NCBI RefSeq assembly: GCF_029714185.1
Contig: NZ_CP121671.1
Coordinates: forward strand, 434,001-498,000
Direction of reading: 5' to 3'
Origin: Halobacillus naozhouensis
GTDB lineage: Bacteria > Bacillota > Bacilli > Bacillales > Halobacillaceae
Length of the DNA: 64,000 nt
Shown here: positions 16,616 to 24,978 of the stretch, one piece after another
How positions within the stretch are numbered: the stretch's first letter is position 1
How the letters are laid out: each line of letters opens with the position of its first letter
Position numbers and translations under genes: made by a program
The notes under the pieces: generated by a model
Told to the model about the DNA's origin: nothing
What the model saw: the letters and a program-made list of their open reading frames with translations, nothing else
The model's database searches: none

Positions 16616-19251
16616 GCGCGACAAGTTCCGCTATAAACGTCCCATGACGTGAACTGCGGGGAATCAGATGGATTCCAACTTTACAACCGAGGATGGGAAT
16701 GACGGAACCATGTTTCCCGAAACTATCCCGTCAATACTCCTGCATGCGTTGTGACTGACAGGTTACAGGGTCTGAAGTACAGGTAGATTAGGCAGAACGA
16801 AGGCTGAAGCCACTCCTTCGGAGAAGGTATGCCAACGGATATGCCCAACGGCTGAAAAACTGGATATGGTGAGAATGGTTTCTAAGAAATGAAACTGACG
16901 AATAACCGAATATACAGGTCTAGAGTTTGAACATAGGGAAACTTATGTCCCATCCAACGATGGGGTGAGTGGTGTGTAGTAAAAATTGGCCCTATGAAAC
17001 ACGCTATACCGGACAAAGGCGGTATCCGGCTCACAGGCTTCCAGGGGACACCTAAGTTCAGTATGTATAGCTAGGTTGTAAGGGACTTGGAAAGCAAGGA
17101 ACGTTGAAACAAGGACTGTCATCTGAAACGTTTGTCATAAGGCTTATGCCGAAAGACATTTATCCTTGTGAGGGTAGGGGCATGACTGATGAATTTCCTG
17201 TAATGGGAATGGAGGAACAGCCCCAAGTCTAATGAAATGAAAAGTTATTTTCCATACGTGCATTGCACCGGTCGGGTAGGAACGTGGGAACATCACTCCT
17301 ATAGGGGGGATGCCACAGTGCAAGCTTTACGATATTGGGATTATTACGATATGACTAAGACGTTTACTGATTTGTATGATAAGAGTGGGAACCAACAATC
17401 TTTTTCACATCTTTACGATGTCATTATATGCAGAGAAAATATATTGCTCGCTTACCGTACTATCAAATCCAATAAAGGTTCCAAAACACCTGGAACTGAC
17501 GGAAAAACGATAAATGACCTGAAAGAGTGGTCCGAAGAAAAACTGGTGATGAAAATCCGGAGGCAACTGGAAAATTATTGCCCCAAGAAAGTCAGACGAA
17601 AATGGATTGATAAAGGTAATGGCAAGCAAAGGCCACTTGGTATACCTTGTATTCTGGATCGAGTCATCCAACAAAGTTTTAAACAGGTACTTGAGCCGAT
17701 TGCTGAAGCTAAATTTTACAACCACAGTTATGGATTTAGGCCCCTTCGTTCGGCTCACCACGCAATGGCGAGAGTCCAACAACTTATCAATTTATCTTCT
17801 TTTCATTTTGTAGTGGATGTTGATATCAAAGGGTTCTTTGACCATATTAATCATACATTGCTTATAAAGCAACTATGGAACATGGGAATTCAAGACCGAA
17901 AGGTATTGGCTTGTATTGGCAGAATGTTGAAAGCTGAAATAGACAATGAAGGGGTGCCCAATGAAGGTGTGCCGCAAGGCGGCATCTTATCAACTTTATT
18001 GGCAAACATTGTGCTTAATGACCTTGACCAATGGATAGCTGGACAATGGGAGTTCTTCCCTTTGACTAAACCTTATCAATCCAAAGTTGGCGAAAGATAC
18101 GCCAAAAAGCGTTCTTCCCTCAAAGAAGGCTATATCGTCCGTTATGCGGACGACTTTAAAATTCTTTGCAAGGATGGAAAAACGGCGCAAAAGTGGTATC
18201 ATGCTGCAAGACTATACCTCAAGGACCGTCTGAATCTTGATATTTCGCCGGAAAAATCGCAAATAGTAAATTTGCGAAAACGGGAGTCAGAATTTTTAGG
18301 ATTTACCATCCGTGCCGATAAAAAGGGCAAAAGGCGAGTTGCCCGCACCGGTGTTAAAGAAGATAAAAAGCAAAAAATCAAGAAAGAAACGAAGAAACTG
18401 GTTCGAAGAATCAAAGCTTCGCCTTCGGCAATGAATGCATTGCTCTTTAACAGTTTTGTTTTAGGAATTCATCAGTATTTCAAAAGGGCTACCAAGGTTA
18501 ATTTGGAGTTTTCACGTCTTGCCTATGACTTAGGTGCGTTCATCTATAACCATCTTAGACCAGTTGGTAAATATGGTCACCCGTTCCAACCACCACCGAC
18601 TTATAAAAAGATGTATTATCATAACTTTAAAACATTTAAAATCGCTGGTATTTATCTATTTCCAATCGCGGATGTTAAAACGGTGAAGACCTTAGGATTC
18701 ACTCCAAAAATGACGCCTTTCACCGAAGAAGGCAGAAACATGATACACAAAAAGTTACGTTCGGACATCCAAAGTGAAATAGGTACACTAATGAAATCCA
18801 CACTTCCAAACCGAAGTGTGGAATACATGGATAATCGCATCAGTCGGTACAGTATGAAAATGGGGAGATGTGAAATTACAGGCCTAGAATTGCTTGCGAC
18901 AGATGTCCATTGTCACCATTATGTACCGTTAACTCTTGGTGGAAGCGACCAATTTAATAACCTTCGTATCCTACACAAAGGGATACACAAGCTAATTCAT
19001 GCCACTAATATAAAGATGATTGATGAACTTATACAGGAGTTTCAGCTTACTGGTGATATGATAAATAAGGTTAACCGTTTCCGAAGGAAATGTGAGCTTG
19101 AAACGATTTAAAAATCCCAAACAAAAAGTAACGAGGAACTTATGACTTAGTATATTTTGTTAGATGGAACGCGGAGTGCGAGGAAACCTGCACGCTCCGT
19201 GTGGAGCAGGGGAAAAGCTGGCGATAACCTCAAAGGCTTACCTATTGCTAC
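16616..19251 (+). mobile_element. Group II intron with intron-encoded protein
   Basis: About 620 bases of structured RNA (domains I-IV start) precede an RT/HNH reading frame. After it, a domain V hairpin is visible at about 19168-19202 (CGGAGTGCGAGGAAACCTGC and its complement arm with a GAAA loop). Domain VI follows, with an unpaired A seven bases before a terminal AC at 19250-19251. The 5' end is set at GCGCGAC (16616), near the GUGYG consensus but not exact, so it may be off by some bases. The flanks read as an interrupted intergenic motif, not a gene. Confidence 0.85.
17237..19111 (+). CDS. ltrA: Group II intron reverse transcriptase/maturase with HNH domain
   Basis: The 624-residue intron-encoded protein would splice its intron RNA and reverse-transcribe it at the target. 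RT motifs are in order: RPLGIPCILDRVIQQ, FVVDVDIKGFFDHI, GVPQGGILSTLLANI and the catalytic YADD (IVRYADDFKIL, about residue 305). A maturase X domain follows. An HNH endonuclease ends the protein, with CEITG, HCHHYVPLTLGG and NLRILHKGIHKLIH. A near-perfect 15-base duplication encodes NEGVP twice just before PQGG. The start is uncertain; an internal ATG at 17351 is a plausible alternative because the first 38 codons overlap folded intron RNA. Confidence 0.93.
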   Translation: MKSYFPYVHCTGRVGTWEHHSYRGDATVQALRYWDYYDMTKTFTDLYDKSGNQQSFSHLYDVIICRENILLAYRTIKSNKGSKTPGTDGKTINDLKEWSEEKLVMKIRRQLENYCPKKVRRKWIDKGNGKQRPLGIPCILDRVIQQSFKQVLEPIAEAKFYNHSYGFRPLRSAHHAMARVQQLINLSSFHFVVDVDIKGFFDHINHTLLIKQLWNMGIQDRKVLACIGRMLKAEIDNEGVPNEGVPQGGILSTLLANIVLNDLDQWIAGQWEFFPLTKPYQSKVGERYAKKRSSLKEGYIVRYADDFKILCKDGKTAQKWYHAARLYLKDRLNLDISPEKSQIVNLRKRESEFLGFTIRADKKGKRRVARTGVKEDKKQKIKKETKKLVRRIKASPSAMNALLFNSFVLGIHQYFKRATKVNLEFSRLAYDLGAFIYNHLRPVGKYGHPFQPPPTYKKMYYHNFKTFKIAGIYLFPIADVKTVKTLGFTPKMTPFTEEGRNMIHKKLRSDIQSEIGTLMKSTLPNRSVEYMDNRISRYSMKMGRCEITGLELLATDVHCHHYVPLTLGGSDQFNNLRILHKGIHKLIHATNIKMIDELIQEFQLTGDMINKVNRFRRKCELETI

Positions 19252-19355
19252 TTTTCTGGAATAACTTATTGTTACAATGATGGAAATTTGAAATAATTGT
19301 TATTAGCTAATAGGAAGGAAAGCTGAGGAATTCTCAAGGAAGGGGTTAACTGGGT

Positions 19356-19565
19356 TTGAGTAGTTTTGTAATGAAATTCGTCAATTTTGTCATAGCTATT
19401 TTCTTCTTTGTATTATATTGGAATATTTGTGAGTATATATTTAACTCCTTTGTGCCTCTAAATCCAAAGACACATATTTTATCTCTGTTTATTATATTGC
19501 TTCTTATTCCACTTTCAATGATTTCTACATATGTGGTTGGTAGTACATATAAAAAACATAGGTGA
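19356..19565 (+). CDS. Small membrane protein, unknown
   Basis: The 69-residue product has two hydrophobic segments (about 8-29 and 40-61) and a basic tail. It would start at TTG, ten bases after AAGGAAGGGG. I do not recognise the family. It is the first of several small membrane genes directly after the intron. Coding status rests on the ribosome site and composition only; an opposing frame is probably a shadow. Confidence 0.5.
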   Translation: MSSFVMKFVNFVIAIFFFVLYWNICEYIFNSFVPLNPKTHILSLFIILLLIPLSMISTYVVGSTYKKHR

Positions 19566-19644
19566 GTAATCTCCATAGAATGACTATAAAAAAATAGTCC
19601 ATTGCTGTTGAAGACTCAAGGAAGCTTTATATGGAGGTATAATT

Positions 19645-19929
19645 ATGTGGGTAATATTTGGGGTTATTGCAATAGTAATAACTTTTATAAATCTTTATAT
19701 GTATATAGCAGGAAAGGATTATAAGCTTGCTATGGCGCTAGGATTATCATTTACAGCCTTAACACTTTGTGCAGAATACAGTCTTGTATCTGAGTGGGTA
19801 AAAGCAGAAGATTGGTCAGCTTTAGGAGATGTAGTACCCGGTATGGAAAGGGCATTATGGTTTTTGACAATTGTTTCTATCTTACTAAATATAGCACCTA
19901 TCCTTTTAGAACTAAAAGGTAAGAAATAG
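19645..19929 (+). CDS. Conserved-looking three-helix membrane protein, unknown
   Basis: The 94-residue product has three hydrophobic segments (about 2-20, 28-47, 68-88) and a short KGKK tail. The ATG follows TGGAGGT at a good distance. Similar hypothetical proteins with GKDYKLAMALGLSFTALTLxAEYSLVS seem familiar from Bacillus genomes, but no function is known to me. It stands alone in the accessory segment. Confidence 0.7.
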   Translation: MWVIFGVIAIVITFINLYMYIAGKDYKLAMALGLSFTALTLCAEYSLVSEWVKAEDWSALGDVVPGMERALWFLTIVSILLNIAPILLELKGKK

Positions 19930-19986
19930 TAACTTATTGTCACATCATTTATATAATATGCAATTATTGTGTAAGTCTTTATGTGT

Positions 19987-20006
19987 AACTAACGGGTGCT
20001 TTAGTT
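19987..20006. repeat. Short palindromic repeat, copy 1
   Basis: AACTAACGGGTGCTTTAGTT has AACTAA and TTAGTT arms. Related 20-base copies lie at 20104 and 20453. Confidence 0.6.
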
Positions 20007-20103
20007 GAAGATCAACTCGAGAGTATCTCGGATTCGAGTCTTCACGAAACGGGGGCTAATCTTGAATAATGGTTGGTTCCCATTTCTAAATACGAAAATA
20101 TTG

Positions 20104-20123
20104 AACTAACGGAGCAGTTTAGT
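20104..20123. repeat. Short palindromic repeat, copy 2
   Basis: AACTAACGGAGCAGTTTAGT overlaps the GTG start of the next small gene, and its GGAG serves as ribosome binding site. Confidence 0.55.
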
Positions 20124-20445
20124 GAAAGAAGAAGATATTAAAATAGAGAGGATTGATAAAATAGCGATTGTTATAGGGTATTTAATTGCATTTATAGGTG
20201 CGCTTGTAGCTTTTCTGCTAAGCGTAGATAAACCAAAAAATAAAAAATATAAGGTATGGGGCATTGCTCTTATGGTACCAATTTCACCAGTTTTAGCTTT
20301 TGCGATAGGGTTAACCTATGCATTCATTGTAGAAAATGCTTGGGCAGGATTGATAATGTGGTATATTTTCCCCTTTATTTTCATAATCGGACTCGTTATG
20401 TTAATGGTTGGTATTTTCAAGAAAGAAGAAACAAAAATAGTTTGA
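20122..20445 (+). CDS. Three-helix membrane protein, unknown
   Basis: The 107-residue product starts at GTG behind a GGAG inside a palindromic repeat. Hydrophobic segments lie at about 14-35, 46-68 and 75-98; the N-terminus is acidic and the tail KKEETKIV. I do not recognise the family. It lies between repeat copies 2 and 3, which suggests the gene and repeats moved or spread together. Confidence 0.6.
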   Translation: MKEEDIKIERIDKIAIVIGYLIAFIGALVAFLLSVDKPKNKKYKVWGIALMVPISPVLAFAIGLTYAFIVENAWAGLIMWYIFPFIFIIGLVMLMVGIFKKEETKIV

Positions 20446-20452
20446 GATCCTC

Positions 20453-20472
20453 AACTAAAGGATGCGTTAGTT
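20453..20472. repeat. Short palindromic repeat, copy 3
   Basis: AACTAAAGGATGCGTTAGTT has the same AACTAA/TTAGTT arms, directly after the 107-residue gene. Confidence 0.6.
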
Positions 20473-20532
20473 GAACAAGTTAAGCAAACGGGCGCAAGAG
20501 TGGAATAAAGGCAAAGGAATGGAGGCGATTTT

Positions 20533-20751
20533 GTGGCACGTTGCACCATCTGTGATTACAAATGGAAAGCCAAAGAGGTTTTGTCACTCGGGTTTTCAAA
20601 GAATGGGAAAAACTGCCCCAAGTGTGGACATAAACAATATATTTCTGCTGAGACACAAAGGATGTTCACGTTAGGATATTTAAGTCTTTTATTAGTTCCA
20701 TTCTTTCTTTATCGAATTAAATTGAGCGATAAAGATGAACCGTTGTGGTAA
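20533..20751 (+). CDS. Zinc-ribbon membrane protein, cxxc_20_cxxc family
   Basis: The 72-residue protein carries CTIC near its start and CPKC about 26 residues later, flanking a basic spacer, followed by KQYISAE and one membrane segment (about 48-63). This matches the small cxxc_20_cxxc family (TIGR04104), a probable zinc ribbon of unknown role. The GTG start follows GGAGGCG. It lies in the same accessory run of small membrane genes. Confidence 0.75.
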   Translation: MARCTICDYKWKAKEVLSLGFSKNGKNCPKCGHKQYISAETQRMFTLGYLSLLLVPFFLYRIKLSDKDEPLW

Positions 20752-20944
20752 TTTTTTTATCCAATACGAGCTGCTCCAGAATAGGGCGCCCTAATCTAAT
20801 AAGTCGTATAACTTTTAAATCGGACCAGGTTGAGGGAGATGATTGTGTAAGCAAATTCATCGAAAGAATTATGAATAAAATAATAGTGTTTTAATTATAA
20901 CTTTGAAGAAAAGTTTTATATCCATAATAGGGAGTCAATTGTGC

Positions 20945-22183
20945 ATGTTACAAAACATAAAGGGTTGGAAACATCCTGCAATATTGTTGTCTTCCATCGG
21001 AATTTCAAATATCGGAGACTTTATCTACTTAGTAGCGATAAATATCATTGTCTATCAGATTACTGGTTCAGCGGCAGCTGTTGCGGGACTTTGGATCATC
21101 GGACCATTAACGAATATTGTAACGAAGCTCTGGACAGGAAGTTTTATCGATTATCGAAGCAAGCGAAAAGTAATGATAGTAACGTACATAATTAGAGCGA
21201 TGTTCATCGGCATGATACCGTTTGCACCAAATATGGTGGTAATCTACGGGATACTCGTTATCTTAAAGATGGCGGATGCCTTTTTCAATCCGTCAGCAAT
21301 AACATACGTTACAATTCTCGTTCCAAAAGAAAAAAGAAAGCGCTTCAAATCAATTCGTTCATTTACGACTTCTGGAGCGTTTATTATTGGGCCTGCAATT
21401 GGTGGTTCACTTATATTGTTAACATCTATCGAATCGACATTATGGCTTAATGCAATATTTTTTGTAATCTCAGCAATTTTATTATTATTTCTTCCGGAGA
21501 AAGAAAACATTGATAAAGAGACCATCCCTACATTAACAATTTCACAGGTGATTCGTGACTTCACGGTTGTTCGTGAGTTCATGTTCAACAATAAATATGT
21601 ATCCTTTATTTATCTTGGTTTTATTATGATCATGATTTTTTCTTTTGCCATGGATACACAAGAAGTTGTTTTTACACAACAAGTAATCGGGCTTTCCGAA
21701 ATTGATTATAGCCTGTTAATTAGCATAACTGGAATTGGCTCTGTTGTTGGTGCGGTTTTATTATCGTTTTTTTCGAACAAATTCTCACTTAGGTATATGA
21801 TTACTATTGGTCTAATCATGATGACGATTGGTTATGTCATTTATGCATTTTCGTGGTCTTTTTCATCCATTGTTGTCGGGTTTTTAATCTTAGGTTTCTT
21901 TAACGTGTTCTTAAATGCAGGAATCATGACTTTCTATCAAAACAACGTCCCTGTTGAAGTCATGGGGAGAGTAACAAGTGTTTATCAGTTAGTTCAAAGT
22001 GCTGTTCAAGTAATCTTTATACTTGCAATTGGGGTTGTAGCTGACCTTGTTTCCTTACGACTTACGATTGTCACATTGGCGCTTCTCATGTTGTTTTCAT
22101 CTTTTATCTTTTCAATTTCAGTATTAAAGCCAAGTAAAAAGTATTTTTACCAAGAACATGGCAACGAAAAAGAGGAAAGTTAA
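20945..22183 (+). CDS. MFS exporter, macrolide-efflux/EntS-like
   Basis: The 412-residue protein has about 12 hydrophobic segments and belongs to the MFS_3 type of exporters. Motif A-like FIDYRSKRKVMI follows TM2, and the ISNIGDFIYLVAINIIVYQITGS start is typical. The ATG at 20945 follows GGGAG at about ten bases; the frame runs 14 codons further up to a TTG without a site. A terminator hairpin lies downstream. Substrate unknown. Confidence 0.82.
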   Translation: MLQNIKGWKHPAILLSSIGISNIGDFIYLVAINIIVYQITGSAAAVAGLWIIGPLTNIVTKLWTGSFIDYRSKRKVMIVTYIIRAMFIGMIPFAPNMVVIYGILVILKMADAFFNPSAITYVTILVPKEKRKRFKSIRSFTTSGAFIIGPAIGGSLILLTSIESTLWLNAIFFVISAILLLFLPEKENIDKETIPTLTISQVIRDFTVVREFMFNNKYVSFIYLGFIMIMIFSFAMDTQEVVFTQQVIGLSEIDYSLLISITGIGSVVGAVLLSFFSNKFSLRYMITIGLIMMTIGYVIYAFSWSFSSIVVGFLILGFFNVFLNAGIMTFYQNNVPVEVMGRVTSVYQLVQSAVQVIFILAIGVVADLVSLRLTIVTLALLMLFSSFIFSISVLKPSKKYFYQEHGNEKEES

Positions 22184-22241
22184 ATAAATTGAGTAATCAA
22201 TGTGTGCGTAATCAAAGGACATTTACAGTTCAGCAATCGGG

Positions 22242-22275
22242 GCGCAATTCTGGAGCAAAGGATTGCGCTTTTATT
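22242..22275 (+). terminator. Terminator after the MFS exporter gene
   Basis: GCGCAAT at 22242-22248 pairs with ATTGCGC at 22262-22268, then TTTTATT. This hairpin style (ACGGGGCGCAATTCTGGAGCA...) recurs in Bacillus genomes. Confidence 0.75.
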
Positions 22276-22418
22276 AATGTATCGGGCCATTATCTGGAAG
22301 ACTTGAATTCGAGATAAATGCAAATTTTATTCTAGATAAGAGCAGGATTCTTTAAGTGCTTCGCAGAAAGCCCAAAAGTCTAGTGATCATATTCTTGGAA
22401 TTTAAATTTTTAAAAACT

Positions 22419-22441
22419 CCCTGCATGGTAACCATGCAGGG
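22419..22441 (-). terminator. Inverted repeat, possible minus-strand terminator
   Basis: CCCTGCATGGT and ACCATGCAGGG are perfect 11-base arms around one A. On the minus strand GTTTTTAAAA follows. It could end transcription through the decayed MFS gene and symporter. Confidence 0.6.
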
Positions 22442-22664
22442 GAAAAAGGAGGAATGGCCCTCCAGCTTTATTGACTAAATAATACCCCAATAACTGAAAG
22501 GCAAATTGCTCATTTTATCTTATGTGAATAAATTAGTCTTGCATCATTCATTTACCCAGTTTGGTTGTGTTATCAAGTACATGAAAGTTATTGGTTCAAG
22601 ATGTAAAATAAAAATGATTGCTGAAAGGGCATATCTAATTCCCCATATGCCGTAGCATTTTGAT

Positions 22665-22708
22665 AATAAAGAAAAACGTAAACGTTGACGTTTACGTTTT
22701 TCTTTATT
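22665..22708. terminator. 21-bp perfect palindrome with TG centre
   Basis: Arms 22665-22685 and 22688-22708 are exactly complementary. A and T runs in both arms make it a bidirectional terminator candidate; it lies about 80 bases downstream of the MFS remnant. Confidence 0.65.
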
Positions 22709-22787
22709 GGGCTCGATGCTTGGAAAGAAAAAACCACATAATATTGAACTGAATTTGAAATACGCTGTTTTTGGGCGTGGTAACCTT

Positions 22788-23059
22788 TTAAATCCTTCCG
22801 TGAGTAAGAAATATATTAGAGCTGAGAGCTACTATGGTAGTTATCAGAATGATAACTGCCATAGGGGTACAGCCGTTGACTCACTTGCAATTCCAATAAG
22901 AGGTGCTGTTATGGCACCTAGCAAGTAGGGAAGAGCCCCTAATAAAGCAGAAGCACTGCCAGCTCGATGTCCTTGTATTTCCATGGCAATTGAAAAACAA
23001 GTAGTGTTAGTTATTCCAACACAAGCGACCACGAAAAAGAGAGAAATCACGATGAACAA
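22788..23059 (-). pseudogene. C-terminal fragment of a Bcr/CflA-type MFS transporter
   Basis: About 85 residues of an MFS C-terminus are readable: TNTTCFSIAMEIQGHRAGSA followed by SALLGALPYLLGAITAPLIG. A one-base shift near 22870 is needed to continue from ESTAVP into MAVIILITTIVAL and the stop at 22788. The first ten or so membrane segments are absent. It sits directly downstream of the symporter stop, as if a deletion joined the two. Confidence 0.7.
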
Positions 23060-23099
23060 CTCTCGAAATAAGCAGTACTTACAGAACGTCTCTCTTCAT

Positions 23100-24692
23100 T
23101 TATTGGTTGACAACAGAATCTTCAACTTCATATGTCTTTTGGTCAACCTTTGTGGGATTCTTTAAACTTACGACGATAAAGACTACTGTTGATATTGGCA
23201 ATGCATATAAAAGTGGATGGATATGAGTTAGGGGAAAACCCAGTAAGGTTTCTTTTCCGAAAAGAGCGCTAGAAAGCCCAATGGCCGTAGCAACTTTTGC
23301 GTTGAAAAATAAATAGCCGATCACACTAGACGCAAAACCAACACTGATACTTGAAATAGCCCCAATTCTTGAAGCCCTTTTCCAATATAGCGCGCCAACC
23401 AAGGTAGGCAAGAATCCCGCCCCACAAATTCCGAACCAGAAGGATGTAGCTTGAGCAATTACACCACTCGGTAAGAAATAAGCCATAAAAACCGCACCTA
23501 CCATTCCAATAATAACCCCAAGGCGGGACAAACTAAGTTTAATCCCGGGGATTTGAGTAATACCTAATGTTTTTAATATATCTTCTCCAAAAGCCGATGC
23601 TTGGACGTGTATTAAGGAGCTAATCGTGGAAATCGCTAGTGATATCAACGTCAATGTAAACAAGTATAGAAACCAATCCGGCATCATTCCATTTATTAAC
23701 ATTGGAATCACTAAATCAATATTTCCTCCGGCAGCTTGTACAGCAATTTCCCCGGTTGTATTGTAAAACTGAACATTACTAATCGCACCAAGCATAAATG
23801 GACCACTTGTCAAGAAAAACATAAAAATGCCGCCCACTAAAACCGAACGGTGTAAAGCTTGATTATTTTTTACTGTCATGGTCCTGACCACTAGTTGTGG
23901 TTGGGCCAACACTCCAATTCCAACACCCATAATTATTGTACTGATCATTGTCCACCATAACGGAGAGCCTGCCTCTGGCATCGATGTCCAACCTTGGTGT
24001 CCCTGCTCTACAAGCGATTCTGGAACTAGATTTTCCATGGCAGTCAATGTACTATGGGCATCGAATACTCCACCGAGAGAATGATAGCCGATTATGAGAA
24101 AGATGATCATACCGATAAGCATCACAAAAGCAGCGAAGGCGTCTGTGTACATAACCGCTTTAATGCCACCACTGATAACATAACCCCCAACAATGATCGC
24201 TAGTATGAATATGGCTAGATCAAAATTCATATTTAATGTTTCTTGTAGATACCGCCCGCCACCGATTAGGACAACACCCGTATAGGCAGGCATGAAAAGA
24301 AAAATCATTGCCCCCGAAAACACTGTAATAAATTTGGATTGATAGCGCTTACCTAATAAGGAAGAAAAAGTGTGTGTGTCTAATTGAACGGATAACTTTC
24401 GTATGCGTGTGCCGAATAGGGCAAAGGCAACAAAAATACCAAACAAAATATTCATAAACGCCAGCCATAGCGTCCCAAAACCTAAATTTGCCGATACTCC
24501 GCCGAAGCCGATAATAGCGGATGTACTTTGGAGTGTTGCCCCATAGGAAAGAGCCATAATGATTGGGTTTATATTACGTCCGCCAACTAAATAATCAGCC
24601 TCAGATGTTGTTTTACGATAACCATAATACGCTAACCCCGACATCAAAATAACATATAGAATAAATAGAGGAATCATAATTGAGATATTCAT
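23100..24692 (-). CDS. Sodium:solute symporter (SSF), 4-HPA arm 1
   Basis: The 530-residue membrane protein belongs to the SSS/SSF family, which couple Na+ to uptake of organic acids and other solutes. About 13 hydrophobic segments are present, with the family-typical YLVGGRNINPIIMALSYGAT near residues 34-53 and GGIKAVMYTDAFAAF near 176-190. The start codon overlaps the stop of a 39-residue micro-protein (ATGA), as in SSF genes with a small accessory subunit. It follows the hpaB gene on the same strand, so an aromatic acid such as 4-HPA is a reasonable but unproven substrate. A paralogue with the same arrangement is at 34385. Confidence 0.88.
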   Translation of the reverse strand: MNISIMIPLFILYVILMSGLAYYGYRKTTSEADYLVGGRNINPIIMALSYGATLQSTSAIIGFGGVSANLGFGTLWLAFMNILFGIFVAFALFGTRIRKLSVQLDTHTFSSLLGKRYQSKFITVFSGAMIFLFMPAYTGVVLIGGGRYLQETLNMNFDLAIFILAIIVGGYVISGGIKAVMYTDAFAAFVMLIGMIIFLIIGYHSLGGVFDAHSTLTAMENLVPESLVEQGHQGWTSMPEAGSPLWWTMISTIIMGVGIGVLAQPQLVVRTMTVKNNQALHRSVLVGGIFMFFLTSGPFMLGAISNVQFYNTTGEIAVQAAGGNIDLVIPMLINGMMPDWFLYLFTLTLISLAISTISSLIHVQASAFGEDILKTLGITQIPGIKLSLSRLGVIIGMVGAVFMAYFLPSGVIAQATSFWFGICGAGFLPTLVGALYWKRASRIGAISSISVGFASSVIGYLFFNAKVATAIGLSSALFGKETLLGFPLTHIHPLLYALPISTVVFIVVSLKNPTKVDQKTYEVEDSVVNQ

Positions 24693-24808
24693 TTGGGATC
24701 ATCCCCTCCTCGGTTCCACATTACAGCCCCATAGATCACACAGCCTAAGGTAATTAAAACGTTTCCAATCCATGCAACCGTAATCAGGATACCTTCCATA
24801 CCTAACAA
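24689..24808 (-). CDS. Symporter small accessory protein
   Basis: This 39-residue peptide starts at TTG behind AGGGTGA and reads MLGMEGILITVAWIGNVLIT at its start and ends YGAVMWNRGGDDPK. It has one transmembrane helix and a short charged tail. Its stop overlaps the symporter start. A 38-residue homologue (FGDLWSALAWFGAIL...YGAYMWNKGGEEE) precedes the second symporter at 34272. Both share the YGAxMWNxGG end typical of small accessory subunits encoded next to SSF transporters. Confidence 0.85.
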   Translation of the reverse strand: MLGMEGILITVAWIGNVLITLGCVIYGAVMWNRGGDDPK

Positions 24809-24905
24809 TAAAATCACCCTTTTAAAATAGATTAATTTTTAGCTTTTATGTGTTTTGTTAACGCCGCAATATTCACCGAATTTATTAGTTAAGTATAAGC
24901 ACCAA

Positions 24906-24933
24906 GGGTTTAACAGTTTTCACAGTTAAACCC
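24906..24933. promoter_or_regulatory. Inverted repeat between hpaB and the symporter genes
   Basis: GGGTTTAAC and GTTAAACCC flank a 10-base loop without a T-run on the minus strand. It may weaken read-through or stabilise the upstream mRNA. Confidence 0.45.
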
Positions 24934-24978
24934 CTGATCAACACCTAAGTTCAACACTGTTAAAATGATTTACTAGAT

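Larger units (their letters stand above)
22276..22787. other. Non-coding stretch with two long inverted repeats
   Basis: No gene was seen. It holds a hairpin at 22419-22441 and a very long palindrome at 22665-22708, both listed separately. Confidence 0.5.

Noticed and set aside
22707..22928. Plus-strand 73-codon frame
   Set aside because: It runs antisense through the MFS remnant, has no ribosome site and shows no protein-like pattern.
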